A model generated the notes under the pieces. The model searched no databases. It saw only the letters and a program-made list of their open reading frames with translations, and was not told the DNA's origin. Position numbers and translations under genes: made by a program. From assembly GCA_021791345.1 (NCBI GenBank), contig JAJYWT010000119.1:1-29651 (forward strand): a DNA stretch of 29,651 bases, written 5' to 3'. How positions within the stretch are numbered: the stretch's first letter is position 1; every line of letters starts with the position of its first letter. The stretch is from a bacterium (GTDB lineage: Bacteria; Chloroflexota; Dormibacteria; UBA8260; Bog-877). Below, piece after piece: positions 27,556 through 29,651 of the stretch.

Positions 27556-29554
27556 GGGTCCCCGCCTGGCTCTGGTGGTGCACTTCCACCAGCCGGTTGG
27601 CAACCTCGACCGGGTCGTGAGCCATGCTGCTCGCTCTTGCTACCTCCCCTTCCTCCGGGTGGTGGCGGACCACCCCGAAGTTCCGTGGACCCTCCACTAT
27701 TCGGGCTGCCTGCTGCGCTGGCTCGATGCCCATGAGCCGGAGGTGACGAAGCGGCTGAGACGGCTGGTCGAAGCGGGCGTCGTGGAGCTGATGACGGGGG
27801 GCCTGGAGGAGCCGATCCTGGCCGCCATCCCGAGGCGCGACCAGCTCACCCAGATCGGCCGGATGTCGGAACGGCTGCGCAGCGCTTACGGCGCCGCTCC
27901 CACCGGACTCTGGCTCACCGAGCGGGTGTGGGAGCCCAATCTGGCCCTGACACTGAGCCGCTCCGGGGTCACCCACACGGTGGTTGACGACACCAGCCTG
28001 CGCGCTGTCGGCGTCGCCGCCGGGCAGGAGAGTGGGCCGTGGGTGACCGAGTTTGAGGGCGAGTCCGTGCTATTGCTGGGGGCGAGCCGGAGGCTGCGCT
28101 ACCTGATTCCCTACGCCAGCCCTGAGAGCGTGCTGGCGGAGGTCGAGGCCGCTGGCGGTCTGTCGGTCTACGCCGACGACGGGGAGAAGTTCGGGGAGTG
28201 GCCCGACACCTACGCGCAGGTGTTCCGCCGCCGCTGGCTGCACCGTTTCCTGGTGGCTCTGGAGCGGGCCTCGGCTCAGGACCGGATAGAGATTGTGAAG
28301 TTGAGCCAAGCAGCCTCCGCCCAGCCGCGCGGGCTAGTCTACCTGCCCTCTTGCTCCTACGACGAGATGATGACCTGGGCCCTGCCCACGCCGGCCCGCC
28401 ATTCGCTCGAGTCCGCGGTGGCAAGGCTCCGCCGTGATCAGGACCAGGAGCTGTTGCCCTTCGTGCGCGGAGCCCCGTGGCAGGGCTTCCTGGCCAAGTA
28501 CCCCGAGGTGGCCAGGCTGCACCGGGCGATGCTGAGGGTGAGCGCCAAGGTCGAGAAGGCGGGCTCGCCCGCGGCGGCGGTGGAACACCTGCATCAGGCG
28601 CAGTGCAACTGCGCGTACTGGCACGGGACCTTCGGCGGGGCCTATCTAACGTTCCTTCGCCTGGAGCTGTGGCGGCAGCTGGGGCTGGCGGAGGCGGCGG
28701 CAGATTTGGTTCTCGGGTCAGCGCCGGGGGGAGGCATCGACGTGGTGGATCAGGGTGCCTCGGGCGGAGAGGAGCTCCGGCTCTGGGGGAGGTGGGGATA
28801 CACCGTGGTTGCGCCGGGGCAGGGGGGACAGCTGCTGGAACTGGTGAGCCGGGCCGGTCCGGCGAATCTGACGGCCGTGATGGGTCGCCATCAGGAGGCA
28901 TATCACCTCGGCTCCCCCTCGGCCGGAGAGGCGGACAGCGAACTCGAGATGGGGGTGGCCTCAGCCCCGAGCGCCCCATGGGTGGAACGGCTCACCTTCG
29001 ACGGTGGTGAGGTGGGAGCGCTGCGGGATTGGCTCGACGGGACCGCCCTCGACCAGCCCTACGGTTGGGAGCCGACCGCGGACGGGGTGCGCCTCAGTTG
29101 GAGCGGCATGGGGGTGCGGGTCGAAAAGACGATCGCCGTCACGCCCACCGGGGTCCAGGCCGATTACCGGATCACGCCGACCACCGGACGCTGGGAGGGA
29201 ACCTTCGGAGTCGAGGTGAGAAGCTGCCCCACGGCGCCAAACCGGACCGCCGACAAAGTCCAGATGCGCCCGACCGGGCGTGGATGGTCGGTGTGGCAGC
29301 CGGGGGCGGTGGCCAGCCTCGCCACCCAGGTGTCTCCTGGGTGTGAGCCGACTGCTTCCGAGATCGTGGCGGTGGGGGCGACCCTCTCGGGTTGGGAGCG
29401 GATGCAGCAGGGACTGAGCCTGCTCTGGAGCTGGCCGCTGGTGGCCACCGCCAAGGAGCCTGCGACGCTGCGCCTGCGCCTGCATCCGGTTGTCCCCCGC
29501 CGTCCGCTTCGGGGTGTTACGGTGCATCCCGCTGGAACGGGGAGTGGGACTTGA
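27548..29554 (+). CDS. GH57 4-alpha-glucanotransferase / alpha-amylase
   Basis: This 668-residue protein belongs to glycoside hydrolase family 57, which rearranges or cleaves alpha-1,4-glucans in the cytoplasm. The N-terminal barrel begins [12 protein letters not shown]. The likely nucleophile Glu125 lies in WLTERVWEP and the acid is in [12 protein letters not shown] (Asp210 or Asp211). [15 protein letters not shown] at about residue 352 is a further family signature. The C-terminal third is a beta-rich domain of the DUF1925/1926 kind, typical of the Thermococcus-type glucanotransferase, which supports transferase over simple amylase activity. GTG 27548 overlaps the glgX stop by 8 nt. Paired with GlgX it would supply linear chains of suitable length to TreY and TreZ at the left of the window, which is an inference. 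Confidence 0.88.
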   Translation: MTEGPRLALVVHFHQPVGNLDRVVSHAARSCYLPFLRVVADHPEVPWTLHYSGCLLRWLDAHEPEVTKRLRRLVEAGVVELMTGGLEEPILAAIPRRDQLTQIGRMSERLRSAYGAAPTGLWLTERVWEPNLALTLSRSGVTHTVVDDTSLRAVGVAAGQESGPWVTEFEGESVLLLGASRRLRYLIPYASPESVLAEVEAAGGLSVYADDGEKFGEWPDTYAQVFRRRWLHRFLVALERASAQDRIEIVKLSQAASAQPRGLVYLPSCSYDEMMTWALPTPARHSLESAVARLRRDQDQELLPFVRGAPWQGFLAKYPEVARLHRAMLRVSAKVEKAGSPAAAVEHLHQAQCNCAYWHGTFGGAYLTFLRLELWRQLGLAEAAADLVLGSAPGGGIDVVDQGASGGEELRLWGRWGYTVVAPGQGGQLLELVSRAGPANLTAVMGRHQEAYHLGSPSAGEADSELEMGVASAPSAPWVERLTFDGGEVGALRDWLDGTALDQPYGWEPTADGVRLSWSGMGVRVEKTIAVTPTGVQADYRITPTTGRWEGTFGVEVRSCPTAPNRTADKVQMRPTGRGWSVWQPGAVASLATQVSPGCEPTASEIVAVGATLSGWERMQQGLSLLWSWPLVATAKEPATLRLRLHPVVPRRPLRGVTVHPAGTGSGT

Positions 29555-29651
29555 GGCGGAGCTGCACGACGATTTCCAGCAAGCTCAAGAGGCGCTGGTC
29601 TGGAAGCTTGAGGGGCTGTCGGAGTACGACCGGTCCCGGCCGATGGTTCCC
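29544..29651 (+). CDS. DinB/DUF664-like protein, N-terminal part (cut by window end)
   Basis: A frame from GTG 29544 stays open to the window end, giving 36 residues: acidic at first ([17 protein letters not shown]), then VWKLEGLSEYDRSRPMVP. The pattern of a long helix, W-K-L-x-G-L-S and then R-x-P-M-V-P is typical of the N-terminus of DinB-superfamily DUF664 proteins, which include thiol-dependent S-transferases. A G-rich stretch just upstream could serve as ribosome binding site. It overlaps the GH57 gene by 11 nt. The call rests on a short piece, so the family is likely but not certain. Confidence 0.6.
   Translation, partial: MGLEAELHDDFQQAQEALVWKLEGLSEYDRSRPMVP

Noticed and set aside
26332..27603. 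423-codon open frame on the minus strand within glgX
   Set aside because: Antisense to an intact glgX with complete catalytic residues; no independent support.

Overview
The window is about 29.6 kb of very GC-rich bacterial chromosome. It has compact, often overlapping genes, frequent GTG and TTG starts, a Fur-KatG pair of the kind seen in mycobacteria, and both the TreY/TreZ/GlgX(TreX) trehalose pathway and a GH57 glucanotransferase. This fits a soil-type, high-GC lineage of the Terrabacteria (Dormibacterota/Chloroflexota-like or actinobacterial). That placement is inference from gene content and composition only. There is no sign of phage, insertion sequence or CRISPR array.

Layout. (a) 1-2512: the 3' end of treY overlaps treZ by 4 nt, giving glucan-to-trehalose conversion. 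(b) 2624-3227: a YggT-like membrane protein and a 51-residue hydrophobic protein, closed by a strong hairpin. (c) 3507-4742: a membrane acyltransferase, then about 750 bp with no convincing gene but with repeats and GC-rich hairpins. (d) 5490-9248: a BlaI-type repressor and an M56 membrane metallopeptidase. They are followed by two membrane proteins with vicinal cysteines and two paralogous membrane-anchored thioredoxin-like proteins. This is the most unusual block in the window and looks like an extracytoplasmic thiol or soft-metal system. (e) 9931-12756: a promoter, a Fur-family regulator and katG, for oxidative-stress defence. (f) 12757-15942: a sparser region holding, on the minus strand, a GNAT acetyltransferase, a small P-loop kinase, a tRNA-Leu(CAA) and a DUF151 bifunctional-nuclease-like gene. 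(g) 16119-21536: a tightly packed plus-strand run of a methyltransferase, DNA polymerase I, formamidopyrimidine-DNA glycosylase and a GT4 glycosyltransferase. (h) 21494-23341: an ABC-F ATPase on the minus strand, converging on (overlapping) the glycosyltransferase and diverging from uvrB. (i) 23417-29651: uvrB, glgX and a GH57 4-alpha-glucanotransferase in an overlapping chain, then the start of a DinB/DUF664-like gene cut by the window edge.

How the genes fit together. Two carbohydrate blocks about 23 kb apart supply debranching (GlgX), glucan transfer (GH57), terminal trehalosyl isomerisation (TreY) and trehalose release (TreZ). PolA, Fpg and UvrB form a DNA-repair group. Fur-KatG and the thiol-redox block are stress functions. 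Four long stretches of 400-750 bp without convincing genes stand out against the compact remainder and may hold decayed genes or regulatory RNA.
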